A DNA stretch of 64,000 bases from Chlamydoabsidia padenii (taxonomy: Eukaryota > Mucoromycota > Mucoromycetes > Mucorales > Cunninghamellaceae), in NCBI GenBank assembly GCA_025330725.1, contig JAIWND010000011.1, positions 558,001 through 622,000 of the forward strand, written 5' to 3'. The number at the start of each line of letters is the position of its first letter. The first letter of the stretch is position 1. A program made the translations under genes and the position numbers. Shown piece by piece: positions 27,113 through 38,169 of this stretch. The notes beneath the pieces were generated by a model. It did not search any database, had not been told where the DNA came from, and saw nothing but the letters and a program-made list of their open reading frames with translations.

Positions 27113-28515
27113 CTACTTTTTTTTCATCAAAAAGTCAAATTTGCCTTTACCGTATTGTCTTGATATCTTGAGATCAGAGTATGATGTTGATTCTGTTGCC
27201 GATGATGATCCGTTCGGGTCCTGTCGATAGTAGTTAAATTCGACACCAACCAGAGTACGACAGAATTCGTGGATCATAGATTTGATGAGTTCATGGCGTC
27301 GTTTTGATGTTTGAGAGACGCTCATAAAGACCGGTGCATCCGTCAAAGGGCTGGTGTAGATCATCTCATGTTCACGTTCAATATAACCCAATAACACATT
27401 GACTGCTGCAAATCTGGTTTCATCGGGATAGTATGTCGTCAATTCACCTACATACACACAAAAGAAAGATATGAATGAGTTTTCGATTGGTCTTGATGAA
27501 TAACACCACTTACCGCAATTTGCTACCATCTGTTGATAAGTATCAGTCATTAGGAAGCGCATATAACTGGATTCCAATAAAGAGTAAACAGAGCGTTTGG
27601 CTGGTTCAAAGCATTTTTCCACATCCTTTTGTTCCAAACTGTCAGTCACCATACGTCGTACCTTGTCGTCCAAATTGACTTCGAAATGACTGTTGCGAGT
27701 CAAATAAGTGTTGTAAATATGTTGTGCAGTGGCCAATTGTTGTACTTTAGATACATACTGAAATGTTTCATATTGTTCCATTTCAATAAAGAAAAACTAC
27801 AAAAGAAAAAGAAGAAGAGTTAGTACGCCCAAGTACTTCTCCACCCTAGTACCTGACTTACCAGATTTTCATGACTGTATTCACCCAACAAGTGATACAA
27901 AAAGTAGCAAAGTGGGACTTTAGACTGTAATAAAGCCTTGAGCCCTTCCTTTTTAATTTCCTTGACACAGATATCATGAGGGATGGATTCACCAAAAAAG
28001 TGATCGAGTTTTCGTGAAGAGCGAGTTGTCTTGATACGATAGAGTGTATGGACATCAAAGTTGGGACTTGGTGTGGTGGTTATGATACTAGAGATGGAGG
28101 AGGATCGTGGCCGTGACCAGTCAGTGTCAGAAGAACTAGTGGTGGGTGTGGACAAGGAGGTGGGTGGTTGGAGTCCATGCGACGTGGCGATCATGTTGGC
28201 ATTCATCACCGACAGACGTTGTTCTTCTTGACTGGTCACGATCCTGCCTGTCGAACAAGACGTGGTGGGGTGAGGTTGTTGTGTAATGTCGAAAAACGTC
28301 GTCGTCGTATCAGATAAAAGGGCTGGAGTGAGACTGGTGCCAACAATACTACTGGATGTTGATGAGGTATCACCTACCACCGATCCACGTCTGGATTTAC
28401 TGATCGATTTGGGTGTACGTGGCGATAAAAGATCATCGTCCACTGTCGTCCCACCCACATTAATATGAGAAGGTCGTCGCCGCGTCGTCGTACTTGTCGT
28501 ACGATCTATTTGCAT
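27113..28515 (-). CDS. RGS-domain protein (GTPase-activating regulator of G-alpha)
   Basis: Three exons, 28515-27862, 27796-27514 and 27447-27113, give 423 residues with exact phases. The first ~160 residues are Ser/Thr-rich and low complexity (TTSTTTRRRPSH). The RGS box follows: ALLQSKVPLCYFLYHLLGEY, then ENLFFFIEMEQYETF, with QHIYNTYLTRNS and VYSLLESSYMRFLMTDTY completing the nine-helix pattern. A helical extension ends KFDFLMKKK. Such proteins speed GTP hydrolysis on heterotrimeric G-alpha subunits in pheromone or nutrient signalling; which G-alpha is unknown. No DEP or transmembrane segment was seen, so it is not a full Sst2/FlbA type. The TTG before the ATG extends the frame but is not the start. 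Confidence 0.9.
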
Positions 28516-29238
28516 CAATAAGAGTGAATGGTGTAGAGAAGGAGTGAAGTAAACGAGAAAAAGAGGGGAAATAAAAAATTTAACCGCTTATAAACTTGAT
28601 TACTTTTGAATCGCCGCTCCAATCAGAGCAAGGATCCATTAGCCGGATTTTTTTCTTTTGCCTTTTTTCATTGTTCATTAAACTTTTGATACCCAGATAA
28701 TCAATGAACCCTTCTAGTGCACCTTTTTAGATCGATTCGATCATAAATATTGTCATTATTTTATTAACAAGCTATACTCTATTTATTAGGGAACCAAAGG
28801 GAAGAGTCGTCAAGAACTGAGTTGGGATAAACACGTGGTAAGTGGCATTACCGGCAAGGAATGCGGTTCTTCCACTACTTGATTTAGAATCTTCCGGTTT
28901 GCCACTCTCCCATATAGAAAAGAGAGAGAGAGAGGCGGATCGGGATTTCGGAGGCGCTGTCTTTACCCGATATATACCTTGTTAATAAAATGAATCAAAG
29001 TATCAGCATAATTACTTGTCACCCTTTAACCACAGAGACGGGAAGATCCGGGAAGCCGATAACCAGTAATAGTACACGCCCTGATGTATGGCTTTTTTGC
29101 TTGACAGATGACTATGGATTGATAAACCGCTTTACCCCACACTTTTTTGACAGATATGGCAATCGTCGGAGTTGAATACCAACCAACTCTAAAAGTGTCA
29201 CTCCACTCTTTTATTCAAAAATATATACAATCTATTAA
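28516..29238. other. Intergenic region between the RGS and peptide transporter genes
   Basis: About 720 bp of AT-rich DNA with a short purine-rich (GA)n tract near 28920 and no supported gene. A plus-strand fragment at 28790-28850 is open but too short to assign. Confidence 0.4.
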
Positions 29239-31107
29239 TTAAACCTTCACTTCATACTCATCCACCTTGTCATCCACCTTGACACGCACGATATTATCCT
29301 CGGCCACATCAGTAGCATCATTCTTGCCATGGCACACGTAAAATAAGACGGCACAGATAAACATGGCGGCACTGATTCCAGCATACATCCATTGCAACTT
29401 TGGATCGACAGCGACCGAGACCAGAGCAAAACCCAAAATGGCCCCGATACAATTGGTGAACAAAAAGAGCGACATGACCAAGGATTTCATCTTTTCAGGG
29501 GCTTTCTTAAAGGCGTACTCGAGTCCGGTGACAGAGGCAAAGATTTCGGAAATGGCCACGAGCACATAGGAGGGAACGACCACAGCTGCTGTCAAATCAT
29601 TCTTCCGGCCGGTGGGGTGATCATAGTAGGGTGGTCGAGTGTAGATCATGTGTTGAATGATGGCTGTATATGCCATGGCAATGGATGCAAATACAAAACC
29701 ACAAGTAATACGACACATGGGTCGCATAGGGAATCCCCAGCGTCGTAGCCCGGGGTAAACCAAGCGATCCTGCATGAAAAAAGTTAAAATTTCAAATCCC
29801 GTTTTTTTTTTTTTTTTTTTTTTGAATGATCGTCTTTACCATGATGGGGATACAAATAACAAGAGTCATAGGATTGATATTTTGCATGATATCATTGGGA
29901 ACGGATCCAGTTTGAGTGGTAGCGACCATGGAGACGAGATTGTTTGTCATTTGAGAGTAGCATAACCAATACAGGGGAAACCAGCAAAAAACAATACATG
30001 CTTTGAATGTCCGCCTCAGTTCGTCCACAAACACATCATCCCATGTCACCCCCTGTTGTTCTTTGGGCAACCGAGAAGGTTTACAAGCTTCCAAACTACG
30101 ATGAGAGATGGCGAGACGCAAGACCGAGGCAACTTCGACAAAAATGCTCCCCCTTGGCGGGGTTTGAACATACCAACCTTTTCCCACGACGACCAGGATG
30201 ATACCAGGAATAAACACGCACGTGGGAAGTAAAAATGCTGCCCAAAATCCGACATTTTTTTCGATCAAAGGCGTGGTCACCGCTGCCAATGAACCACAGT
30301 TGATGCCCCAGTAAAACATGTTGAAGAGTTTTTGGTACGTCGCTTGAGGACTCACGATCACTCGGGTTCCATTTTTCAATGTCCGAATAAAAGGTTTGTT
30401 ATGGGGGTATTGTTCGGCAACCAGAGGAGAGACGTTGGATTTGATCCCACCGGTGGCAAACCCGATCACGATCAGAGAGACGACAAATCCTGGGAAAGCA
30501 GCGCCGTTTTCAATGGCGGCAGGGACAGAAGTACAGGTAAGGATCAATAGACCAACGAGGTAGATGCATGCAAAGACCAAGATCGTCTTGTATTTTCCAA
30601 AATACTTGTCAGCCACAATGGCACTAGTAGAGAGAAAAAGGGGTGAATGGGATGGATGGAGAAGAAAAAAAAAAGCAGGGGCTTACCCAAGGATAGGTGT
30701 GCAATAGCACCAAAAATTAAAAAAGGTCGTCAAGGCAGTGGCGGTTTGTTGACCTTTACCGAGGGCTCCAGGTACGGCGGCAGGGTCTGACAGGTTGGTT
30801 ACACAAAAAATCAACATCAAACTCCGATAACGCTACCTTTTTTTTTTTTTTTTTTTAACATGTACAACTTACATGAAGGAGGAGGTGGCTGTTGAATATA
30901 GTTTTGAAAGGGTCCACTGAGACCATAAAAGGTAAACCGTTCACAAAACTCGATCAAGATGATGAGAAAGGCTGAGGTCGGGATCGTATCTGCCATTTCA
31001 CGCAGATTTTTCCAATCTTCGGGAGTAGGTTCAATGGTATGATCATCAACTGGTAAGGCTGTGATGCTCACTACCATTTCACTCTCTTTGAGCCCTTTAT
31101 TATCCAT
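29239..31107 (-). CDS. PTR2: Proton-dependent oligopeptide transporter (POT/PTR2 family)
   Basis: Four exons, 31107-30873, 30786-30687, 30623-29840 and 29769-29239, sum to 549 residues. It has the multi-helix MFS fold of POT carriers. The first helix bears the proton-coupling signature FCERFTFYGLSGPFQNYIQ (the ExxERFxYY type). PTR signature 1 follows in NFWCYCTPILGAIVADKYFGKY, and the FNMFYWGINCGS segment matches PTR signature 2. It imports di- and tripeptides across the plasma membrane with protons. Acidic residues close the tail (VDDKVDEYEVKV). The intron between exons 3 and 4 contains a copy of the recurrent TTCAAATCCCG element. A poly-A tract lies in the upstream region. Confidence 0.95.
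29791..29801 (+). promoter_or_regulatory. Recurrent element inside a PTR2 intron
   Basis: TTCAAATCCCG followed by a run of T, within the 29770-29839 intron, not upstream of a known ATG. Confidence 0.35.
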
Positions 31108-31169
31108 CTTTGAAAGTCGAATAAAAAAAAACAAAAGGAAGAAGAAGAAGAAGAAGCAGGGTCTGGTAC

Positions 31170-31204
<35 letters not shown>

Positions 31205-31219
31205 TAAAACCTGGGACTC

Positions 31220-31230
31220 GGCGGGATTTC
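31220..31230 (-). promoter_or_regulatory. Recurrent element half upstream of PTR2
   Basis: GGCGGGATTTC about 115 bp before the PTR2 ATG. The CGGGATTT part is kept, but the last AA of TTTGAA is missing. Confidence 0.3.
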
Positions 31231-31239
31231 TTTTTTTTT

Positions 31240-32115
31240 TCTGATCCGCTATCACACAGTTCCAATCATCATTTCAATCACCTGGTTTTATCAAGTTATA
31301 AAGTAGTAGTAATAAAGAGGTAGAGTAAGAGAGAGAGAGAGTATCTATACTAAGGGGACGGTGATTCTATTATCTAAAGGGGAAGAGGGCTTGACCAAGT
31401 TTCGATATCAGCCTGACACTGTATAGCCTGATGGGTGCCCATTCTAATATTACCGAGAAGGGTGTCGCCTAGATCCATCCAGGTCCTATTCCATCAAAAA
31501 GGAAGGGGTGGGCTCCTTGGTCTGATTGGTTTGTCGTATTCCCGGTAATCGATCCTGTAATGGCCATAATAAGCAGATGAGTTTCAAACTTGTTCTTTGT
31601 TTTCTATTTTATTTGATTCAGGTTGATCGGAAGAAGCTTTAGGCAATCCCGATTTTCCCTACATTATGCCAAATCAAACAGGATGGGCTTCAAGTGAGTG
31701 TCCTTTTCATTATACATACCAAGAAGAGTCCCACTTGAATCCTTGCTTTGTTGGATTAAGAGAGAGATGGATTATTGTAAACATGGCAACCTATTACGAA
31801 TTCAATTATAAAAAGAGAAGAGGGTACTAGATTAGTGAATAGTCACCGTAAGCAATCATCTAACTACAAAGTGAGTAAACTGATAAACTCTTTTTGCTTC
31901 ATTATATACGCAGTAGTCTATAATGGAAGAGTGTATCTATATTGTTTAAAGCAAAATAAAGGAAAGAAAGAGGATGAAAACAAATTGCCCCTTTTTTCAA
32001 AAATAAAAAAATGCTCAGCGCTCATCGGGATTTGAAATTCGATTCTTGCCTTCATGCTGGGATAAAAATAAATTGCATATGCCCTTTTATTATTCTTTGC
32101 AAAAATGAGTCTCCT
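31240..32115. other. Intergenic region, no supported gene
   Basis: The region upstream of PTR2 and downstream of the stress-protein gene. No frame with coding character was seen on either strand. A TCGGGATTTGAAATTC element sits at 32025-32040, beyond the 3' end of the convergently read stress-protein gene, which is unexpected for a promoter element. Confidence 0.45.
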
Positions 32116-32806
32116 TCAAAAGATGGAGAAAATAGATCGTCGTCTACTTCCCTTCTCCACTTCATCTTCTTGGGGCCGAGCTACCACGACAGCACAAGGA
32201 CAATGATGGACACAATAATCACTGACACTTCCCACAAACGCTCTATCATGACAATCACCCCCTCATAAAAGATTAATGACAATGCTGATCATGTCAATGA
32301 TATCTTACCGTTTAACAGGACCAAGATTACGGGACCCCATCAAAAGAACATCGGCTCTAATTTCTTTGACTTTTCGGATGATTTCCTCTTTTGGATCTCC
32401 GGCTAATGCAAATGCCTGACAAGCAATTTGCCTTTGACGGAACCATTGGATGTATTCTTTCAACAAGGCTATACTGGCATTTCGACTTGCTTTGTTTTGT
32501 GGATCGAATTCTTCAACGATTCGAGTCGGATGCACATAGGAGCCGATAGAGGCGTCGATCTTTCTCACATTAATTAGAACAACCTATATATAGGATGATG
32601 TATAAGATATGCGTTGAATATCAAGTCGGCATCACACATACCATATCCTTATGCGGTTGGAGAAAATTGGCCAGAGCCCATTCCAGTATATAGTTTGCTG
32701 AGGAGGAGTCGATGGAGATGACAATCACTCGCTCCAAACGGCTTTGGGCTTCTTTATCATGAGAACACCTATCAATCAATTCCTCTCGCGTGGTTTTATC
32801 GCTCAT
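32116..32806 (-). CDS. Universal stress protein (UspA domain)
   Basis: Three exons, 32806-32642, 32583-32309 and 32242-32116, give 188 residues with matching phases. The fold starts RVIVISIDSSSANYILEWAL, equivalent to the first strand and Asp of UspA proteins. The ATP-binding signature is LLMGSRNLGPVKRAFVGSVS followed by HHCPCAVVVA, i.e. the G-x2-G-x9-G(S) pattern. A basic Ser-rich tail (KGSRRRSIFSIF) could be phosphorylated. Such proteins bind ATP and respond to starvation or oxidative stress; the exact role in fungi is poorly known. A TCGGGATTTGAAA element lies 115 bp upstream. Confidence 0.92.
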
Positions 32807-32920
32807 GATGATTAAAAAAAAAAAAAAATGGAAAAGATATCCTGAAACAAGAGAGAGAATATATATTATCATACCCTTCGTTATCGTTAGAAACCCCCAC
32901 CCTAAAAAAGGCATCCAATG

Positions 32921-32933
32921 TCGGGATTTGAAA
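32921..32933 (-). promoter_or_regulatory. Recurrent element upstream of the stress protein gene
   Basis: TCGGGATTTGAAA, reverse orientation, 115-127 bp before the ATG. Confidence 0.45.
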
Positions 32934-32979
32934 AGCGGTGGTTAAAATGCATGATTACACTTTATTGATATCACATAAA

Positions 32980-34022
32980 TTATACGTTTTTGGTCCAAGG
33001 GTAATGACCTACAGGACAATGTTGACTTTGTTCTTCGAGAACAGCAGCGATGCCACTATAAAAAGCACCCAATGCCGCTAAAATACAGCATACACCTAAA
33101 AAAAAAAAACGGTTAATTATGCAAGCTCCCCCCCCTGTCTAGTTTTTTTTTTCTTTCTTTTCTTACCACTGGCTCGAACCATATGTTCACCTATACCAGG
33201 AGATATTAAGAAATGACATCCATTCAAGATCAAAGCGAGAAAGACAAAAAAGAGATTAAAAGTAAGATTGAATGTACCGGAACGAATCTTGAGAGAGAGA
33301 CAGACTAGCATGAAAGTGTAGAGAGCCCAAATGATATCATAAATGGCATCAGCTTGAATAGCATCCATAGGATCCGCATACATTCTAGTGCTACCCGTTT
33401 CTGCATCAGGGAAAAACATGATCCCACGACCGGTCCAAAAAGCCCCATAAGAAACCAGAATGGTACCTGAAAATGTCCCACCCACAAAAAGATCGAGAAA
33501 TCTATATGTAAAAAAAAAAAAAAAATGAAATGAGATATCATGTTCTCTCTCCCCCCCCGGTTCGATCTCACCCTGCCACGAGTTGTGAAAGACCACCAAA
33601 CATTAATGCCGTAGGTAGAAGCATGTTGATAGGCTTCCAGGGTAAAAACAATCTATCGATACCTAAAAGAATCGTCACCATGGCAAATGACCATAATCCT
33701 ATACGAAAACGGAGTACATGAGCGGGTATTGAAATATTAAAAGTTTCACTTTTTTTTTTTTTTTTTTTTTTTGCATGAATGGGAGTTACACACCTATTAC
33801 ACTTGGATTCCCCATGTGCAACGGACGTTCACTTTTTTGTCCATTGACAACGGGAGAGGCTGTTCGCACCATCATGTTATAAGCTGCATACATGTTTCCC
33901 ACGTCTCTCAAGGCCTTTTCATCGTATCTTGAAGCCTCAGGTAATGAAAGCCTATGTCGATACCTATCCTCATATCTATTTCCTTCCTCTCGAATATCTT
34001 CTGGGTCGTTTCCTTGACTCAT
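32980..34022 (-). CDS. GPR1/FUN34/YaaH (Ato) family acetate/ammonium transporter
   Basis: Four exons, 34022-33794, 33698-33572, 33501-33167 and 33095-32980, encode 268 residues. A charged N-terminal cytosolic stretch precedes the family signature NPSVIGLWSFAMVTILLGI (N-P-x-x-x-G-L). Six membrane helices follow, with the typical LMFGGLSQLVAGFLDLFVG and TFSGTILVSYGAFW segments. The second is the conserved Ser-Tyr-Gly-x-Phe-Trp region of acetate channels. The C-terminal helix has LAALGAFYSGIAAVL. Relatives (Ady2/Ato, AcpA, SatP) move acetate or succinate with protons; earlier work called them ammonium exporters. The substrate is not determined here. Confidence 0.93.
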
Positions 34023-34345
34023 CAGTGTGATAGGAAAGGAAAAAGTCGGGGGAGGAGTTCCTTGCGTTCAAATAGAACCCATTCTGTTTTTTCCTTTTCT
34101 TCTCTTCTAGAGTATGGATGAGCAACAACAAATAGAAGATGATGAGGTCTAAATATAGATCAGCCCACCAATCTAAAGTAAGATTTTTCCGAGGAGTGAT
34201 AACAAACAAGTAGAGAAGAATGCCTCAAAATAGCCTCACATCATCTTCTTTTTTTTTATATGATAGATCAACAGTAAACAAAAAAGCAAAGACATGGTGC
34301 GGGGGAATAGGTACCTGATCTTTGCTTTGCAAAGAAAGTTGCCAG

Positions 34346-34357
34346 TCGGGATTTAAA
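34346..34357 (-). promoter_or_regulatory. Recurrent element in the divergent Ato/Kre9-like promoter
   Basis: TCGGGATTTAAA, 200 bp before the plus-strand Kre9-like ATG and 325 bp before the minus-strand transporter ATG, so ownership is unclear. Confidence 0.35.
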
Positions 34358-34557
34358 TATAACTATGGATTCATGCAGATCAGTGCTATTGGATGATCAC
34401 GCATAACAAAGAAGAATAAACCTTCCATCCATATCTTTGGCTAAGCTTAAACTAAGCTTTCTAATAATAATATAATGCTACACATGATTTGTAACTTGTT
34501 ATATAAGGAAGATGATGTTCTATGGACAAAAAATAAAAAAGACTCATCCTTTATACC

Positions 34558-35267
34558 ATGACCACATTATTTCTATTCCTCACTTACTTTACAGCTATTC
34601 TATCTACCGTAATAGCAGGTGTCTTGAAACGACAAATAGTTAGCACAGCAGATATGTTGTATACTTACAACCCACCTCGCGTGAATCCTGATTATTGCAT
34701 TGGTAAAGAAAACGTCGTTTTGAACCCCGCTCATGCGTGCCTTTTTTTTGATAGGCTTCCGGATCACTTACCCCACCTACCCAGGGCAAGCATTTGAGGC
34801 CAAATCATTACAACAAGTTTCATGGGAAGTGGATCGAGATATTCCCCATTCTCCTGATAGTATTTTCCGAATCCGTATTTTAAACAGTACACAGCATAAT
34901 GAACTAGTGCTTGGTGAAAATCTACGTAAGGTGGCGGGGGTTAAACTAGTGGAGTCCTCGATCTTGCTCACCCAACTTTTTCTTTTTGATATAGCAATAT
35001 ATACCAAGGGCAATACTGGATCAACAGAATTTCATCTGGATGTGGATGATCGTACTGGAATGTATCATTATCGTGTTATGGTTAACTATCCTGTAAGTGT
35101 GAGCACTTGTATTGGATTAGAAAAGAGAAACTAACTTTTTTTTGGGGGGGGATCATACCTAGGGAACTACTACCCATTGTGTTTTTGAGTCTGTGCCATT
35201 CATGATTCTACAAAATCCTTATGAGATTTATCATTCGGCTGGTGCAAAGAATAAAACCCAAAATTAG
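34558..35267 (+). CDS. Small secreted Kre9/Knh1-like domain protein
   Basis: Four exons, 34558-34702, 34755-34925, 34995-35092 and 35163-35267, give 172 residues in exact phase. A signal peptide (MTTLFLFLTYFTAILSTVIA) precedes a beta-sandwich domain with ITYPTYPGQAFEAKSLQQVS and SWEVDRDIPHSPDSIFRIRI, the pattern of the Kre9/Knh1 N-terminal (Ser/Thr-rich GPI-anchored) domain: a 'P...G..W..G....ITW'-like start. There is no GPI signal or Ser/Thr-rich tail, so it would be freely secreted. Yeast Kre9 affects beta-1,6-glucan; the link here is by fold only. Intron 1 carries a TTTTGAACCCCGC element. Confidence 0.72.
34718..34730 (+). promoter_or_regulatory. Recurrent element in intron 1 of the Kre9-like gene
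   Basis: TTTTGAACCCCGC within the 34703-34754 intron, 160 bp after the ATG. Confidence 0.3.
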
Positions 35268-35299
35268 TTTGGTGGCCGATAGGGCTCTTGGCATCGTAC

Positions 35300-35312
35300 G
35301 GCGGGGGTTTAA
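35300..35312 (-). promoter_or_regulatory. Recurrent element upstream of PIL1
   Basis: GGCGGGGGTTTAA 87-99 bp before the PIL1 ATG, within the 130-bp gap after the Kre9-like stop. Confidence 0.4.
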
Positions 35313-35398
35313 TTTTTACATTTAATAAAATAAAATAAAAAAAAGCCCACTTTCATTTTTTCCCCTCGCTTTTCTACTTTTTAATACCATCTCGAAAC

Positions 35399-37672
35399 AT
35401 GAACTTTAAAGATCTCCAATATTCTATTGGTAGATTGACTACTGATGTTCGTAGTCATATGGCACGAAACAATCCTCTTCAAAAACAAGACACCAAGGCA
35501 TTATCAATGTGGATATTTAATGAACGGAACAACTTGGCGACGATGCGAACCTTGGCTTACCAACAGTCTGAAACGAACAAGGTCTTTCAGCAATGGACAA
35601 AGGAAGAACTCTTGAATGATAAAGAAGATAATGGTCGTGACATTGAAGTAAGTAGTGAAGGTAGTGGTGGATTACCTGCTCTTTTTTTTTATACTCTCTC
35701 TCTTATATAGGATATTGGTGATAAACTGGTCAAGCTTTTAGAAAAGCAAACTGAAATCGAACAACAATACGCAGGTAAGTCCTCAAAAAAGAAAAAGATA
35801 TAACAAATCAAGTTATACTAACCATTCTCTCTTATTATTGTAGCTAAATACCAACAATATCGACATGCTATCAAGTCTATTCGGGACCGTGAAGACCGAC
35901 TCTCTGATATCCGTGAGAAGAAGCGCACACTCTCAAGCCGGATCACCAATCTCACCAAGACCAGCCCAAAGTCTCCCAAACTACGTGAACTACAAAAGGA
36001 ACTGGCCTCTCTGGATCGGGATACTCACGACACTGAATTGGAAATGGGCGACTTTAAACGATTTGCACTCAAAGAAGCCTTCTACTTACGGTTCAATGCC
36101 ATGAACGAGTATGCCGAAAAGACCGCGATGATTGCTGGGTTTGGTAAATACATTGTGGATCTCTTGGACATTACACCCTCGGTATCGACTCGAAAACCTT
36201 ATGATAAGGGGATTGAAGCCGCCATGATCTTTGCTGATGCGATGAATGCTGTGGATGCTTGGCAACCTCAAGAAGGCGATGAACGACCTACCATTGCCGA
36301 TAATACTAGTAAACACCAAGGAACGGACGCTACCAAGGACGATGACGATAGTGAAGAATTCAAGAATGAAGATGGTGGTAAAGGGAAGCAACCTCAAGGT
36401 ACAACACCGGCGCCACAAAGTCCAGCTACTCCTCCTCGACTGCCACCTAGATCACCCGTGCCTTCTCATGAACAACCTGATTCCGACTCTAGTGCATCTT
36501 CTCCTCCTCAACGACATCAAGAAACTCAACAAGATCTTGATCAAGTGGATCTTTATGATGTGCCTCCACCTGCCTATGAACCTAATCAAGCCGATCAAGA
36601 TAAACAGCAAGGATTGGATGATAAACAGAAACTTCAGGAACAGCAAAGACAGCAAGAAGAACAGCAAAGGCAACAAGAGCAGCAAAGACTTCAAGAACAA
36701 CAAAGACAGCAAGAAGAACAAAGACTTCAGGAACAACAAAGACAGCAAGAAGAACAAAGACAGCAAGAAGAACAAAGACAGCAAGAAGAACAAAGATTTG
36801 AAGAACAGCAAAGACAACAAGAACAACAAAGACTTCAGGAACAACAAAAACTTGAAGAACAGCAAAAACTTGAAGAACAGCAAAGACAGCAGGAACAGCA
36901 AAGACAGAAGGAACAGCAAAGACAGCAGGAACAGCAAAGACAGCAGGAACAGCAAAGACAACAAGAACAGCAAAGGCTACAGGAACAACAAAAGCAACAG
37001 CAGCAAGACGAAGGAAATGCGTCACTACGTAATTCAGCCGAGCCTGTAGTTACACAAGAGATCAACCAAGCTATTCCGGATATTCATGAACCTGCTAGTC
37101 CACCTTTACCACCTGCACCATCTGCTTCTCACGCACGACCTATTGCTCACGAAGACAAAGAACAGTTGGATGAGCCGCTGGGTCAATTCGAATCACCTTA
37201 CCAAAGTCACAACACCACTCTCAGCAGCACACCGTCCACGCCACAATATCAACAATCACCTTTACCCATGCAACAACAATACCCTTCGCCAGCCTACCAT
37301 TATCATCATCCATCTTATGGTGGGGTTGAACCTCAGTATCACCATGGACAATATCAACAATTATACAATCAATTGACCGAGCGACAACAACAAGGACCGG
37401 TCCAACGCCCTTATGCTGAGTTCCAACAACAATATATGCGTCCACCACGTCAAGATATAGGCGGCTTCCGGATTCCCACTTCCTCTTCTTCACCTTCTCT
37501 CTCTGCTGATGAAGAAAAACGATTGTTGGCGGAACGATATGCGATGGAAGAAACCCAAGCTCGAAAGGCGTCGATCCAAACAATGCACCACGACTCTTCT
37601 GTTTCATCAAAGAAATCCGTCATTCTACCTGAAGGTGAAGATCATGGATACACACCTAGTAAAAAGAAATAG
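35399..37672 (+). CDS. PIL1: Eisosome core protein Pil1/Lsp1 with a Q-rich tail
   Basis: Three exons, 35399-35647, 35711-35774 and 35844-37672, encode 713 residues. Residues 1 to about 250 are the Pil1-type BAR domain: DLQYSIGRLTTDVRSHMAR, DTKALSMWIFNERNNLATMR, then KYQQYRHAIKSIRDREDRL and FGKYIVDLLDITP. It shapes plasma-membrane furrows. Yeast Pil1 has about 340 residues, so the remaining ~450 are an extension: an acidic linker, a VPPPAYEP PY motif (about 345-352), a Glu/Gln/Arg heptad-like repeat (about 363-493) and a Pro/Gln/Tyr-rich end. The tail is one long open exon in the same frame, so it is not a mis-join. It ends TPSKKK, a basic patch that could touch lipids. Confidence 0.93.
36618..37011 (+). 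repeat. Coding minisatellite (EQQRQQ-type) in PIL1
   Basis: Tandem caacaaagacagcaagaa-like units, 18-21 nt, encode E-Q-Q-R-Q-Q/L and expand a helical charged-Gln rod. Long shadow frames (Leu-rich on the minus strand, Asn/Lys-rich on the plus strand) arise from it. Confidence 0.9.
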
Positions 37673-37855
37673 TAGTCTAGCTTAATATATATTAGTGGTT
37701 TACAATCAATAATAAAGACATTATTAATTAATTAATTAAAATATAAAACTGTTGTATTTATCTACATGATGACTTTTTTTTATTTTATTTTAGTTGCTTT
37801 ATACAATGTATGTGATGAATGATCTATGTTGGTTTTTTTTTTGTGTGTATGTATT

Positions 37856-38065
37856 TTAGAGTGAAGAAGATGAATGCAGATTGACGACAACGTGCATCCA
37901 CTCATGATGATGAGTTGAAAAATGAAGAGTGATGTATTTGAAGACAAAGGAGCCATGCATTCGTACCAGTAAACGTTCTGAGCAGATGGGACATGTTTGA
38001 TAAGAGTATCTTTTTGGATGGATGAGAGAAGACAAGCTTTTTTTACTGGTATCATTGGTCATCAT
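37856..38065 (-). CDS. Possible small Cys/His protein
   Basis: 69-codon frame beginning MMTNDTSKKSLSSLIHPKRY, with a TCPICSE pair of cysteines followed by LHFSTHHHEW, a spacing compatible with one C2H2-like zinc knuckle. A perfect acceptor (ctatag) lies just before the ATG, implying a 5' UTR intron, and a TTCAAATCCG element lies 86 bp upstream. Convergent with PIL1. No family recognised; it could be chance. Confidence 0.35.
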   Translation of the reverse strand: MMTNDTSKKSLSSLIHPKRYSYQTCPICSERLLVRMHGSFVFKYITLHFSTHHHEWMHVVVNLHSSSSL

Positions 38066-38150
38066 CCTATAGATATAAATAAAAAGCAGAAGAAAAAGAA
38101 GAAAAGGTACCATTTATATATAAAAGACGGTTTTATTTATTCATGTACGT

Positions 38151-38160
38151 TTCAAATCCG
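38151..38160 (+). promoter_or_regulatory. Recurrent element variant upstream of the small Cys/His ORF
   Basis: TTCAAATCCG, one C short of the core. Its placement supports the adjacent ORF being a transcribed gene. Confidence 0.3.
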
Positions 38161-38169
38161 TCCAAATAG

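Noticed and set aside
28790..28870. Transposase-like fragment (KGKSRQELSWDKH)
   Set aside because: Too short, no catalytic motif or terminal repeats; not distinguishable from chance.
36452..36973. Leu-rich and Asn/Lys-rich long frames over the PIL1 repeat
   Set aside because: They are shadows of the Gln-rich coding minisatellite in other frames.
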